Shown here piece by piece: positions 11,695 to 24,610 of a stretch of 64,000 nucleotides of DNA; the first letter of the stretch is position 1; each line of letters opens with the position of its first letter. This stretch comes from Plasmodium brasilianum (lineage: Eukaryota > Apicomplexa > Aconoidasida > Haemosporida > Plasmodiidae): contig NC_090114.1 in assembly GCF_023973825.1 (NCBI RefSeq), positions 1,318,501 to 1,382,500 of the forward strand. Reading direction: 5' to 3'. Position numbers and translations under genes: made by a program. Under the pieces are notes generated by a model. That model saw only the letters and a list, made by a program, of their open reading frames with translations. It did not search any database and was not told the origin of the DNA.

Positions 11695-13266
11695 TAATTA
11701 TTTAATTTATTAAAGAATACCTTTTAAAGTTTACGGAGTTTTCATAAATAAAACATATAATAATATTATAATAACATTTTATTTTGTTTCTATAAAATAA
11801 TGAATTTAAAAAATGGAAATTATTGAAAAATTTGTATTGAGAGGAACCTCAAACATTGAACTTTTTCAATTAAACACGGTAAAAAAAATATAACACCTTT
11901 TGAAATATTCATTTTTAAATCTATGTAAAAAATAAAATCCATATTACATATTTTTAGGTTATTTATATAAAATTAATTCATTTAGTTAATTTTTATATAT
12001 TTTTTAAAAATTATTATTATTAATTTAATGAATTTACAAATTTTTAATAAAAACTGTGAATATATTTATACATATATGTAATTATTTCAACTTTTTATTT
12101 AATATATCTATAGAAAAGCAAAAAAAATAGAACATGTATATAAATTTTTGTCTATATATAATTATATTTTTTTTATAAAAGTATACATTTATTTTCATTA
12201 TATTTTAATGAAAATTTTTATTTTAATATATATATCGCATATTTTTAGAAGACTATTATTATGAATTAACAGCGCTGAAAAAAGGAAAGAATTTCAACAT
12301 ATTATATATTCATATATTATTATATATTTAATTATTTTAAAGAATCCATTAATTATGTAAAAAACAAGAAATGTATATGATATATATATTTGTAAATTAT
12401 AAATATAATATATATTTGATTTATATTTATTGAAATATTAATTTACATTTATGCTCAACCATAATATAATAAATGGGAATGAATTTTTATGAAATTATAA
12501 AGACATGTATTGTTGTAATTATTAAACTATTATAAATAATCCTTAACTATATAGGATGTTATTTTATTATATATTAATAATTACAAATTTGTATATTGTA
12601 AATTAAAATAAAGGTCTCTTAAAAAGATTATTATGCTAAAGTTTTAATAAATATATCTCATAAAACTTATTTTATAGAATAAATATTATTTTTTCATTAT
12701 ATAAATAAATATATATGTATATATATATATATATAATAATGGAACCATATAATTGAACACTTCCGTTAAATGAAAAACAAGACTAAATTACTTTTAATTT
12801 AAAAATAATAAAGGTCTTATTAAAATTAGATCATTATAAAACGATTTTAGAATGAAACAGTAAAAAAAAGTGGTAAAATTACACTTCATACTGAATGCAA
12901 ATTACAATAACTCTATAAAATTATATAAAATTTGTTATTATGCATGTATTTTTAACAGACAAATATATATTGTTCATGAAAATATATACTAATACTCAAA
13001 TATATATTAAAACATAGTAATTAATTAATCTTGAACAATAGTTTAAAATCCAAAATGTAAAACCCTAAAACATTCAATTTAACAAAAAAATATTAGAGAA
13101 TAAATATATACGATTCTTTGTTAAGTATGCCATCTGTATATAAGTGCATTTGTGCAAATTAAGAAATTATATGTAAGTTTACTATGAATAAGAGTAAATA
13201 TATTACAGTCATTACTTCACATTAATGACTTATATAAAGAAAGAAATATTCTTTTTATTATTATTT
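10502..13266. other. Intergenic region upstream of fam-l
   Basis: No coding unit is seen. It includes the conserved upstream block (11241-11400), an (AT)n run at about 11665-11691 and several A or T homopolymers. Confidence 0.55.
11241..11400 (-). promoter_or_regulatory. Conserved block 0.74-0.90 kb upstream of fam-l
   Basis: Contains TTTTTTTACCATAATTTTTG followed by the perfect palindrome AAAATTATAATTTT (11273-11286), then CATTAAGTTTAAT, ATCATTATTTCTAAATGAAAA and TTATTAATTATGTGCATTCATTAGAAACATTAATATAG. It lines up string by string with the block upstream of the fam-m gene at 7681, although fam-l and fam-m proteins are clearly different. Confidence 0.55.
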
Positions 13267-14044
13267 CTAATATTTCCTCTTCATAATTCCTTTATATTTT
13301 ATAATTTTTATAAGCGTATGAGCAAGTCCTAATATGAATATAACACATAATATACAGAATAATATTGAATATGCTTTATCCTCAGTATTTAAAGTTTTAA
13401 TATCTATAACATCGTTTATGTTCCTTAATGGTAGAATTAATCCCCACTAGAGTAATATATTAGGCATAAGAATTCGTATTCCGTACTCTTTACATATTTT
13501 TTGTTTGTAGTCTTATCACCAATTGATGTTTTTTCCTTAATAATTTCTATATAATCAAGATGACTGAATAAAATTCTTTCAAAATCAGATAACGTTTTTA
13601 CTTCAAATCCTAAATATTTATGTTTATCATATTGTCTATTGAATTCCTCTTTATATGATGAACTTCTACATGGTTGTTTGTTTTTTCTATTGTCCCATTT
13701 TTCATTGTTAGTTATCCCCTTTTTTAAGTTTGCAATATATGGATCACTTTTTTCTACATAAGCTGATAACAGTCGATAATTCCTTATACCTAATTTTCTG
13801 TCAAGTTTGTACTTTCCCACATATTTACTAAATGTACTCTAAAAAATAAGGGTAAAATTGTGTTTTTTAAATAAAAACATACTCTAAAAAATTTTATCAA
13901 TAAAAATAAGTTGACGAAAAAATAAATAATACAAACTTCGTTAAATAATGTTGTAATGCTGGGTCATTGTAAAAAAGGCATATCCATGTTGAAAGTAAAA
14001 AGGTAGAAATTTCAATAAAATAGAGACTTCATTTTGTGGTTCAT
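13267..14044 (-). pseudogene. fam-l: fam-l pseudogene
   Basis: Exon 1 begins at 14044 with a leader resembling other fam-l exons, but the frame shifts after MNHKMKSLF so that the rest of the leader (an ISTFLLSTWICLFYND-like stretch) is in another frame and the first frame stops at TGA. Exon 2 (about 13838 downwards) reads KYKLDRKLGIRNYRLLSAYV at the PEXEL-like position, then FERILFSHLDYIEIIKEKTS where fam-l has the KKIFKELDYIDFLKNN element. That frame ends at about 13437. The probable C-terminus (LRNINDVIDIKTLNTEDKAY, a hydrophobic segment, KIIKYKGIMKRKY) continues in another frame down to a TAG at 13267, behind an in-frame TAG at 13449-13447. There are at least three lesions, so the gene is dead in this sequence unless these are assembly errors. 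Confidence 0.8.
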
Positions 14045-15599
14045 TATATATATCTTAAAAATTGTAATATATGTAGTAAGGAAAAATTTTAAAGTAATAC
14101 AATTTTTTTTTTATTATAAAGGTTCATCTAAAGATTTATTTATTTTTATAATATTTTGTATTATTATTTGTTAGAAAAACTTTAATAACGTATTTATATC
14201 TAGGACATTTTCTACAATAGAGACAAAGAATAATAATTATTAATATATATTAGGAAATTTTTATATTAATGTTATTTATAAAAATATAATTTTAATTAAA
14301 ATAATATAAATTGAATTTATTCATAATTATTATAAATATATAAATTAATTATTTCATAGTAGGGTAAGTAAATAATATTATATTTACCATTTAAAAAGAA
14401 AAAGATGATATCGCAATATTTCATAATATTGGATTTATTTAAATATAGAATATATAAAAAATTGATAGGAATATGTAAAACTATTTGCTAATTGTTCAAT
14501 TATTAAATTTCATTATATTTTATTATTAGTTGTTCTAATATATGCAATCTGTTAGCTATAAATTTTTGTTTTCTCAGTTAGACGTTCTTAATTATAAAAA
14601 TAAATGAACAAACAATATTATATTTTTATTAAAAAAATAAAACCTACTTTAAAATTGATTTGCTAATAACTATCATAGCGTGAATTTGTGTATAAAATAT
14701 ATTGTATTCGTTAAAAATGTAATTTTTATGATATTGCATAATTTATGAAAATTTTTTATATTAAGATGTATGATCTATGTGAAACTTTTACTATTATATA
14801 ATAAATTTATAATATTCTATGTTGGTATATTGGGGATTACATTTTATTTTGGCTAATTAATAATTTAATAAATTTATGAAAAAATTCTTTTATTGTATTT
14901 TATACATATAAATAACTTAATATTTATATATAAGAATTAAAAAAAAAAAAAAAAAGAAAGGAATAAAAAATAACATTGTTTAACATATAGTGGGTGCAGT
15001 TAGTAATAACTTAAAGGATGATTACTTTGTATATATTTATAAATATTATATAAAATATTTTTCGTTAACCTATATGATATAGTATTAAAAATTATTAAAA
15101 AAATATTTTATTCATTCACTAATTTTTTTAATGAAATTTTCAGAACTTTATGTATTTTTGTATTTCATAAACATATAATATATATAGAGTGTATTTAAAA
15201 AAAATAAAAAATATTAAAAATATCATTTACATGAATAACTGCTTTTATATGAAAAATATATATAGTAGGAAATATATTACATATCTTGTTATTTATAATA
15301 TTAATTATTTACAATGTAAATGACATTTATAAAATTATTATTTTCACAAAAGATAGTTCTAATATTAAAAAAGGAAAAAAAAATTATAGTACATTTTTTT
15401 TAAAAAAGGAAAGAAAATTAATAAATTTAAAGCAATTTTTGAATTAAAAAAATAATAGAATAAAAATTAACATAATTATATTTTTATCCTATTATTTTTT
15501 GTATTGAAACTTTATCTCGATCAGAAATATTTTTATTTACTAAGCCTTAAAAGTATAATTATTTGATTTCGATATATATGCATATATTTATTTATTTGT
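14045..15599. other. Intergenic AT-rich DNA
   Basis: No gene is seen. A weak match to the fam upstream block lies at about 14721-14790 (GCATAATTTATGAAAATTTT then TTAAGATGTATGATC), about 0.7 kb before the fam-l pseudogene start. Confidence 0.4.
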
Positions 15600-18500
15600 A
15601 TTCTGGATTTTTTATTTTTTTATAAAATGAAGGAATCATTAATGAATCTCTTTTTTTGTTTTTAATTTATTTACTTTTTTCCATAGTATGAACACATTTA
15701 ATGAATGAATTTACTCCTTCAAGTACTCATATTAATCCTTTGACATTTTTCTTCTTACATTTAAACATCATGTGATATTCAACATTAATATTTTGTAAAT
15801 ACTCCTTTACGTTAATATAATATATTTTTTAATATGTTACATGGTTAATATCAAAACAATATATAATAAATAAAATATTCTACTCCATTATTTTTCCTAA
15901 TAAATAATAAAAATATATGAATTTTTTTGAAATTTTATTTTTTTTCTAGAAATATTTTAATTTCCCTTTTACAGTATGTTATATGATTTAAGTAACCTAT
16001 TACAGATGTATCTGATAATTTATTCATAAAAAATTATATATTTTGGTTAATGCATTAGATTTAAAATTTTGTAAAATTTTATTATTCATACATTTTTCTC
16101 ATTTGTTTAATTTTAAGTTATATTTATCCTTTTACTCATATATATTTTTTTCTAATTGGATAATTATATTAATATGACATTTATATTATTAACTGTTTAT
16201 ATATGTTAACTTATATTTACATTAAATAAGACTAAAATAATAATAATATTAAAGATTTTTCATTTTATTTTTTTAATTTATGGCAGGTTATTAAAATAGT
16301 GTATAACTGTTAAAAAATATAAAATTTTAATATATTATATATAAATTACATCATTTTGTATTATACATTTTTTTCATATATTTAATTGATTGCATATTTA
16401 TTGATGCTAATATATTAATAGATTTATATATATATTATGATTATCACAGATGAAATTTTTTATAATCAACTTAACCTTTATCTTTACTCTGTATATGATA
16501 TTATTCTAATGTTATTTATAACATTATATAAATGAAAATATAAACTATATAAAGAAAATACTTTTATTTGCGTATACTTTTGTTATTAGTGTATAATGTT
16601 CTTACATATTTTCTATGTTATATATTAGATATGCTATATTATCAAAGATCAATTATTTCACTCTTTAGTAAATTCAAATTGTTATCTTCCTGAAAGAATA
16701 TTTACATAAAGTATATTCCACATTTTACACATTAAAATAAAAACTTTAATACAATGTTCTATGTCTGGAGATTACAATAACATGAGGTTTTCTATTTATC
16801 ACATAGTTCCTTTATATCTTTTTATTAATATACTACACCATATGTATTACTTTACTTTTACTATTAATTAATTGTTTATTTCTTATGTAATATTTTTTTT
16901 CCATATTTATTTTTCTTTAAATTAAATCTCAATAAATATATTCTTTGAATATCAATTGTTTTTTTTATGTTCTGTTAGAGTTTGAATATATAAGCTTCTA
17001 GATTTTTGTCTTAATATCCTTTGCATTAACATAGTTATTATTTGGAATTCTTATTTTACAGTGTTTTGGGGTTTATATTTATTTATGTATAATTTCTTTT
17101 TTTTATAAAAAAGATTTTTATATAATTGTTCACTTTATAGGACTGTTATCTGTTTGATTTGTCATTTTATATTCCATATGAGATGGTAGCCACCGAAGAG
17201 CGTTAGTATATATATTTAATAACCTTTTTAGTCATATTATATTTGCATATGCTGAACATAGTCTAATTAATTAATTAGTGTACTCTTAATTAAAATTATT
17301 ATAAATTTTCCTTTAGGTTTGTACCTTATGAGAGGATCATTCCAATTAAGTGAACTTATATATAAATGAGAAATATTATGTATATTTTACACGTTTAATT
17401 TATAATCGTAAATTTTTAAGATAATAAAATTATATATATAAACTTAACTTATTCCTATTTAAAATACAATTTTTTTTTATTTTATATAAAAGTCATAATT
17501 TTAGAAATATTCAGTTAAACCCAGAAATAATTAAAAAGACTGTACATAGAAAATCATATTCTAATTTTCTAAACATTTCTGGAGCAATTGCATAATTTGT
17601 TTTAATCACAGATAATATTCTATCCATTTTTCATGTTAATTCTTTAACGTATTTAATAAAATATTCAATATGTTAAGGATTAACTATCTTTATAAATTCA
17701 TTATTGTTATTTATAATGAGAATGTATCAATTTTGGATATCTTATAAAAGGTTTATACGTATTATTACGTTTAAAAAGCTTCTTACATACATATGTACAA
17801 TTATCATGGTTATATTAAGTGTATTGTCCGCATATATAGTGTTTATATAATTTATTAACACTACATATTTATTTCATATTATTTATATTTATTTTTAATT
17901 TCAGTAAAACTGAGTAATTTAAAATGATAAAGTAGGTATTTCTTTTCTTTACTTACTTTTATAACGAATCGGAATAACAATAACTTCGTGTATATCTTAA
18001 ATGATCTAAATTAACTCTATTTATTATATAAAAAGGTTTAATAATAAAACCTGCATGACTATTATTTCTCATACTAGTATTAAAAATTTTTTTTACCGTA
18101 TCATAGAACCAATATCGAAAATAATAATAACTAAGTGATCTTTATTATTTTCTCTAGGTAATTATACTAAGGATATTGACTCATGTTTACAGAGGTTTTT
18201 AATCTCATTATGAACTAATTTATTTCATTCATCATTAGAATCACTTATATTCTTTTCATAATCCTATTCATTATATCTTTCATATGACGAAATTCCTCAT
18301 GATATACTACCATGGGAATTAAACAGAAATAATAAGTTATATAAATACATAATTTTGTTAGTAGAATGGCTTTTTATTGTAGCCCACTAGAAATGTATCG
18401 AATATAAAATGAAATATTTATAATTTTTTAAATTAATATGAATTGTACCATTTGTTCTGCTTTTAATCTTCTTTTCTATTTCAATATATGCTAATTAAAT

Positions 18501-18680
18501 TAATGATTACATTTGCGACAGTATAATATCTATATATAAAATATAATATCACATAAGATGGAGATATATTCTTTATTTCCTTCTATTATGTATAATAACT
18601 AAATAAATATTTATTCATAGAGATTCTTATTTAATTTTCCTTTAATATTATATTCTAGTTGTTTTATCAATGTAACATAG
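15600..18680 (-). pseudogene. Long decayed coding relic, possibly RBP-like
   Basis: There is no long ORF, but reverse-strand translation gives many protein-like pieces interrupted by stops and frame changes, all in one orientation. Examples are KPFYIINRVNLDHLRYTRSY followed by CYSDSL (about 18070-17960), NISDSNDE and KLVHNEIKNLCKHESISLV (about 18250-18150), KMDRILSVIKTNYAIAPEMF (about 17630-17570), NYVNAKDIKTKI (about 17040-17005) and VKEYLQNINVEYHMMFKCKK (about 15810-15750). The C+G content and amino-acid mix differ from surrounding noise. The Asn/Lys-rich helical style and the order of pieces suggest a large adhesin such as a reticulocyte-binding protein, which would make this an N-terminal or truncated remnant. 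The family identity is a guess; the presence of a dead coding region is much more secure. The limits are approximate. Confidence 0.5.
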
Positions 18681-21600
18681 AATAAGCATTTCTAATAATG
18701 AGTAATATTAAATGAAAATTAGCAATGAATTACCCATGTAAAATGAAACATCACGTGAGAATTTATTTGTTTTGTAAAATACTGATTTATAATCATTCCA
18801 TATAATTTTATTAATTATATATAATTATACAAATATTATAGTTGATATTAAATTATAAAATTTATTTTGTATTTATTAATATATTCTTTAATTCTAGATA
18901 ACTCAAACAAATAATAATATAGATATGTATATTTGCATAAATAAATAGTCATTGATTTAAATTAGAAGTAATAACATACATTTGAATTTAGAATATGCAA
19001 AATATTAACTAATACATCATGGATATTAAAAAATTAAAAAATATATACATATTCTTTTATTATTATAGCTTAACGCTTATTACAAAGTTAAAATTCACAA
19101 TAACTGAAGAAAAAAACTGCAAATTGGTAAAAATAATAAATGATTATTTAGCTCTATTTAACTAAGACAAAATTATTTATCATTAAGAAGTATCATTAAT
19201 AATATTTATGTTAATTAAAAAGTAATTTACATTTTATTATAAAAATATGGTATTCTCTGTTACCTCAATTTTAGAGTACATAAGAATTTAAAGTGCCATT
19301 TTATTCTATATTACAATACTCACAATTTAAGAAAATATTTCGAAATATCGTCAATATTAATATACATGTAATATTACTTCAAATTAATGTATACATTAAA
19401 TTATTTGGAATAAAAGAATTTTTTAGAAAATGTTAAAAATAGCTTTAAAAAAGTAAACAAATAGTCATGAAAGATTCATTATTATATTTTTAGCATGATA
19501 GAAATAAGTCTGTAAATTTAGTTAAAACTATAATAATATAATATATGTAGAACTTATAATACGTTGTAATGATGAGTTTATGACTGTTATTTTATTCATT
19601 ATAGATGTAATTATATTTATGAAGAATTATTTTATCATGTTTCTTAATTTTATATTTACCCATATTTTGTTTACTTTTGTTACATGTCATATTAGTAATA
19701 TAGATTTAAATTAATTTATTTCAAAATGAAAAAAATAAATTGGTAAGCTGTATTTTGATTTTTTTTCAACGTTTTCCTCATTGAAAATGCCATATCACTT
19801 CTTACAAATAATATTATTTATATGATATAATTATTTAATGTCATTCTGATTGTTTCAAAATTATTTACAAATAATTAAATATATTTTTATAAAATATTCG
19901 AATATAAATTTATTATAACTATTATTATCTTTATCTTCTCATTCAACAGAATATTATAAAAAAAATCTATCGAGAACATTTTAATATAAGTATTTATTAG
20001 TTAATTTTATGATAACGTGTAGTATATAAAGGTTGAATATATTATTATAATTGAAAAATCACACATTTTAAAAAAATTGAATATTATATAATAGTTAAAT
20101 ATTGGTTATTACTCAAAAATTAGCTAATGATATGGTTGAAATGTAATAAAAAAATGGATATGTAAAATTTATATAAAAATGTAGCAAAAAAACACTCAAT
20201 AAATTAATTAAGAAAGCAATTTAAAAACTTGCATAATAATAAGAACAGCTAAAATGTAATATTCATGTGGTGTGATTTGTGTTATTATCAATTAAATGTT
20301 TTATACATATCCTATTAATGTATTCTGATAAATAATTATAATAAACAAAAAAACGATGGTTTAAATGAAATATCTTTTATAAAAAATTACTTAAATGATA
20401 AAATGAAACGACATTCATAAATAATTATGTTTGTTATAGGTATTTTTACAATTTGTTATATATCATAATTTAATTTTTTTTTTTTACAATATTTTTTAAG
20501 AAATCATTAAAAAATTCACAAAATTCTAACAATCATATAAAGAAAAAATTAACAGCAAAATATTACATTTTTAAAGTAAAATAGTACAAAAAATAAATAT
20601 AAAAAAAAATAAGAAAAATTAAATACAAATGAATTATATAATATTAAAAAATATAAAAACATATAAAATATATTATACTTATATAAATATCTGTATTCTT
20701 AATTTATTTTTTAACATTTATCAAATATAGTGGTTTAATTTATTTTTAAAGAAGGAATACAACTATTTATCATATACAAAATTAATAAAAAAAGGAAATC
20801 CATTCAATTTACGTATATAATAAGGTTAGTAGTACCTTATGTTTTTATTTTATTCCAGAAGGTTTTAAGATATTATTTCTTGTGGAGAATAAATTATTTT
20901 AAATGTACACAAAATTAACATTTTTTATATCAAAATATTACATGCAGAAAAATATATTGTTTATTTGTGATTCTATAATTTTTTTGAATTAATGTATTAC
21001 TATGGAACAGAAGAGCTATAAACAAAATATGAAAGAAATGTTATAAATTTCATAATACTGTAATATTTCTTTTCATAATTATTTTATATCTTGAAAATAA
21101 AAAAAAAATTATTGCATATACATTATAAAACTTTAATTTATATTCTTTTATTTCTGTGTTATTATGGAATTATATATTTAATTTATAATAAATATAAAAG
21201 TATCGAATCACTTTTTATGTAAGATCTTTAATTTTACCCTTTTTTAAGAATATGACTTACCGAAAAATATAATGTACAAATTTTCTATTTATACCATTTA
21301 TTTTAATAATTTTAATACATATGAACATATATGTTAAATAAGAATAAGCTTAGTGGAAAAATAAAAAAAATAATAATAAATATTAAAATAAATATTCATT
21401 AAAAAGTAAAGAAACTTATTGGTCTCTTTTGGGATAATATAGGCATACGTGATTTATTAAATATCGAAATTATAATTATTATATATATTCTCATAATAAT
21501 TAATTTTATTGTTATTTAAAACGATTTATTTCTTGAAGTATTACAATTATTCTTAATTTACAGTTTTGTCACATATATACTAATAAAATATTTTTTAATA

Positions 21601-22173
21601 TTTACTGTGTAATATTAAATTAAAAAAAAAAAAACGTTCTAGAATGGCTTATATGGAATAATTATATTAATATATTTCTGAATATCAAATGCAAAAATAT
21701 ATTATCATTAAATGAAATGTTATTATATCAAAATTGATATATAAAAAATTTGTGAAAAAAAGAAAATAGATGAAAACTTTTATTATGACATGTTAAAAAA
21801 GGAAACAACAAAAAAAAAATTGTTATGAGTTATATATTAATAGAATAGTGTATAAACGCTACAATTAAAAAATATATAAAACAAAAGTTTATCAATAAAC
21901 GTTATACTTGTATAAATCTTTACTTATTTTTCTTTACATTTCTTATAAAATTAAAAATGATTAATAACTCTGATGTTAGCAACTTTAATGTATTCTAATT
22001 CTGAGTGATGATTAACGTATATTTCGTTCTAGCCTATATTTATTTTCTTTTGTAAATACATTTAGAGTAATACATTATATATCACTACGAATAATGATTT
22101 TAGTTTTATCTTGTTTTACCTGAACATTCGGAATAATAACTTTTTTTTTTTAATTTAACCGTAAAAATATAAA
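18681..22173. other. Intergenic AT-rich DNA, 5' flank of pir gene 2
   Basis: No gene, RNA or named repeat was recognised. The stretch is AT-rich with homopolymer runs. Its last few hundred bases presumably hold the pir promoter. Confidence 0.45.
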
Positions 22174-23905
22174 ATGGATTCTATGGAGGAAGATGATTTG
22201 GTACTCTTTCATTTGAAAAATAAAAAAAACATAAATAAGTTATAATGTAAATTTCTTATTGTACATTATAACAATAAGTTATACTTCTTCAAAATATAAG
22301 TCATTTTTTGATTCATTTTATCTTCATATTCAGAATAGAATTTTACAAGGGTCACAATCAAGTAATATATATAATAAATTGAACAGAAGCGTCAGTGGAG
22401 AACAATACAATGTATACTGTAAATCATTAAATGGAACAAAAGAGAATATTCCTAATGCAAATTATAATCTTTGTAAATTGATTGCAAGAAATGCAGAAGA
22501 TTTGTCAAAAATGTATAAAACACCAAGTTATACTAATCAATGTTTTCATAACAGATACTGGGTATATTATGAATTATGGAAAGTGTTAAAAAACATTTCA
22601 AAAGAAGAAGAATTAAAATCACTTACTGATAATTTCCTGGAAGCTCGTAATAGTATAAATAGGGCTTATAATGCATATAATTGTCTATATGCCTTTGAAA
22701 ATGATATTTTAAAAGGATTAAAAGATATGATAGAAGAGAAATATTTGCATGATTATTTCACAAACTTTGATAGTATTAAAACATATGACACTTGTGAACG
22801 TGTTCAATTAAGTAAATATACACAATATCTTAATTATATTATTAAATTATACAATAAGCGTACAGCTCAGGATTCTTGTTGCCATGGTTCATTCTTGATA
22901 GGTTGCTTTGATTATTTTAAATGCAATGATGAATTTGATCCTCGTAAACTGTTGTCATCATTAAATAAAAATGGAATAAATAAATGTAATAATTTAGAAA
23001 AAGCCGAGGCATCTGCAAATTTGGATAGTTTATCAAGTTTTCAAAATTCTAGATCACACATTTTTAATTCATTTTATACTGTTACATGCAAAGGCAATGA
23101 TAATCTTATTTGTAAAATGTCTCCATCTTATGAATCTCCTAAAAATTTTAATTCTAATACAAATCATAGGTTACAAAGTGATTTTGATAGTTTAGTGTCA
23201 CGGTCTAGAGCAGTTCAATCTGTTGAAATCTCAGGAGAAAAGCAATATAGAAGCAGCGATGCATCGGGCTTATCTGCAAATTCTGAACAAAAGGGCACAT
23301 TACGGGAAGCTCCAAATTCATTATCCTTATCAGAAAATGGGAAGAGTAAAGTACAAAAGATCTGTCCTAGTTACCAATTTGGAGAAGGTTCACCTGGATC
23401 ATGTGAAGAACCAAATGTACGAGAAAGAGGAACTCTCGGAGGAAGATGGGAAGAATATTCTCCCAATAAAAAGGTTAGATTCACACGAAGCATCAATGGT
23501 TTTTATTATCATACATTAGTAAATAAAACTGATACAATTACCAACAATTTTTTCAGAGTTGGTGTTGCACTTGCTTTGGCCATTGGAATAATTTTCACTA
23601 TTTTCCTTTATTATAAAGTAAATTATAGTTTCTCGAGAAAATGAAATATATATTAATTTACCATTGTATGTTTCCATTGAATTATATAATTATAAAACAA
23701 ATGTATTAATTATGCTTTATATTATTAATTTTCATATTAGTTCACTCCCTTTGGACGACGTTTAAGAAAAAAGACATCCAGGAATAAACGAATTGACGAT
23801 GATGTTGATATATCATACTTGCGGCAGTTTAAAATACGTGCACCAAAAACGGTAAATAGAAATAGGGGTAGTACAAGATTACATTTTGCTTATTATTCTA
23901 GGTGA
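22174..23905 (+). CDS. pir: PIR protein (pir/vir superfamily), three exons, intact
   Basis: Exons are 22174-22200 (MDSMEEDDL, donor GTACTC), 22334-23617 (acceptor ATATTCAG, donor GTAAAT) and 23741-23905 (acceptor ATATTAG, TGA), all joined in phase 0. The product is 491 aa. The reading frame is also open through intron 1, so an unspliced ORF beginning at 22259 exists, but the 9-codon first exon matches the other pir gene in length and phase. The ectodomain keeps the Cys pattern of the first gene (for example KYTQYLNYIIKLYNKRTAQD then CCHGSFLIGCFDYFKCNDEF). A hinge of diverged Ser-rich sequence follows. The block GRWEEYSPNKKVRFTRSI, the membrane segment at about 415-436 and the 54-residue tail (FTPFGRRLRKK to AYYSR) are nearly the same as in the 0.6 kb gene. 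Intron 2 is 123 bp in both genes. It is a variant surface or exported antigen by family; its specific role is unknown. Confidence 0.93.
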
Positions 23906-24610
23906 AACCATATTTGGTGACTTAACGAAAAAGTCAAAATTATTTATAAAATGAATACTGAAAAGCGCTCGTGGAGGAGGTATGCATGTATTCATATTTA
24001 GTAAGAGAAAAAATTAAAAAAAATGATTGATATATAGTTAATACATAAATAAATACATATATAATACGATGTGTATTTAAAAGGTTATTCATGTATTGTA
24101 CTTATATTTAAACTATAGGATAGAATGATTAAAATGAAAAATAATTAAATGCAAAAAATTTGCATATATTTATATATAATATAAAACATCTAAAATTTCA
24201 TAAAAACTCATGTAATGATAAGAAGCAAAATAAATGGTAAGAATATCATATATAAAAAGGAAAAAACAAAAAATTATATAACCAAATTTATAAAAAGTAA
24301 CACATGTATATTAGTAACATTTAAAAAGCTAAAATGATTTTAGATAAATTATCATATATACAAAAAACACGATATTATATGCAAACATAGAAAATGTTCT
24401 TTGTAATTAAAAAGTAGAAATTTTATAAAGCACAAGAGTGTATGTAACATATTTAATAATTTTATTTGAAGGAATAATAATGGAAAAAGCGATATACAAA
24501 TGTGAAGGAAAGTAATGATATATATGTTAGCATTACTTAAGTACATATATAGAAAAGTAAATGACTACATTTTAGAATTATGCTTAGGTTTTTATAATTT
24601 TTTAATATTT
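23906..24610 (+). repeat. Conserved pir 3' flank, copy 2
   Basis: Similar to 2373-3110 behind the first pir gene, with shared strings such as AAAAAACACGATATTATA (24362), TAATTAAAAAGTAGA (24406) and GGAAAGTAATGATATATA (24510). On the minus strand a 64-codon hydrophobic ORF (24352-24546, starting MYLSNANIYIITFL) corresponds to the one at 2830-3027 (MYLNIGSIYIVTFL). Confidence 0.7.

Noticed and set aside
23223..23519. 98-aa plus-strand ORF
   Set aside because: Frame shadow within exon 2 of the second pir gene.
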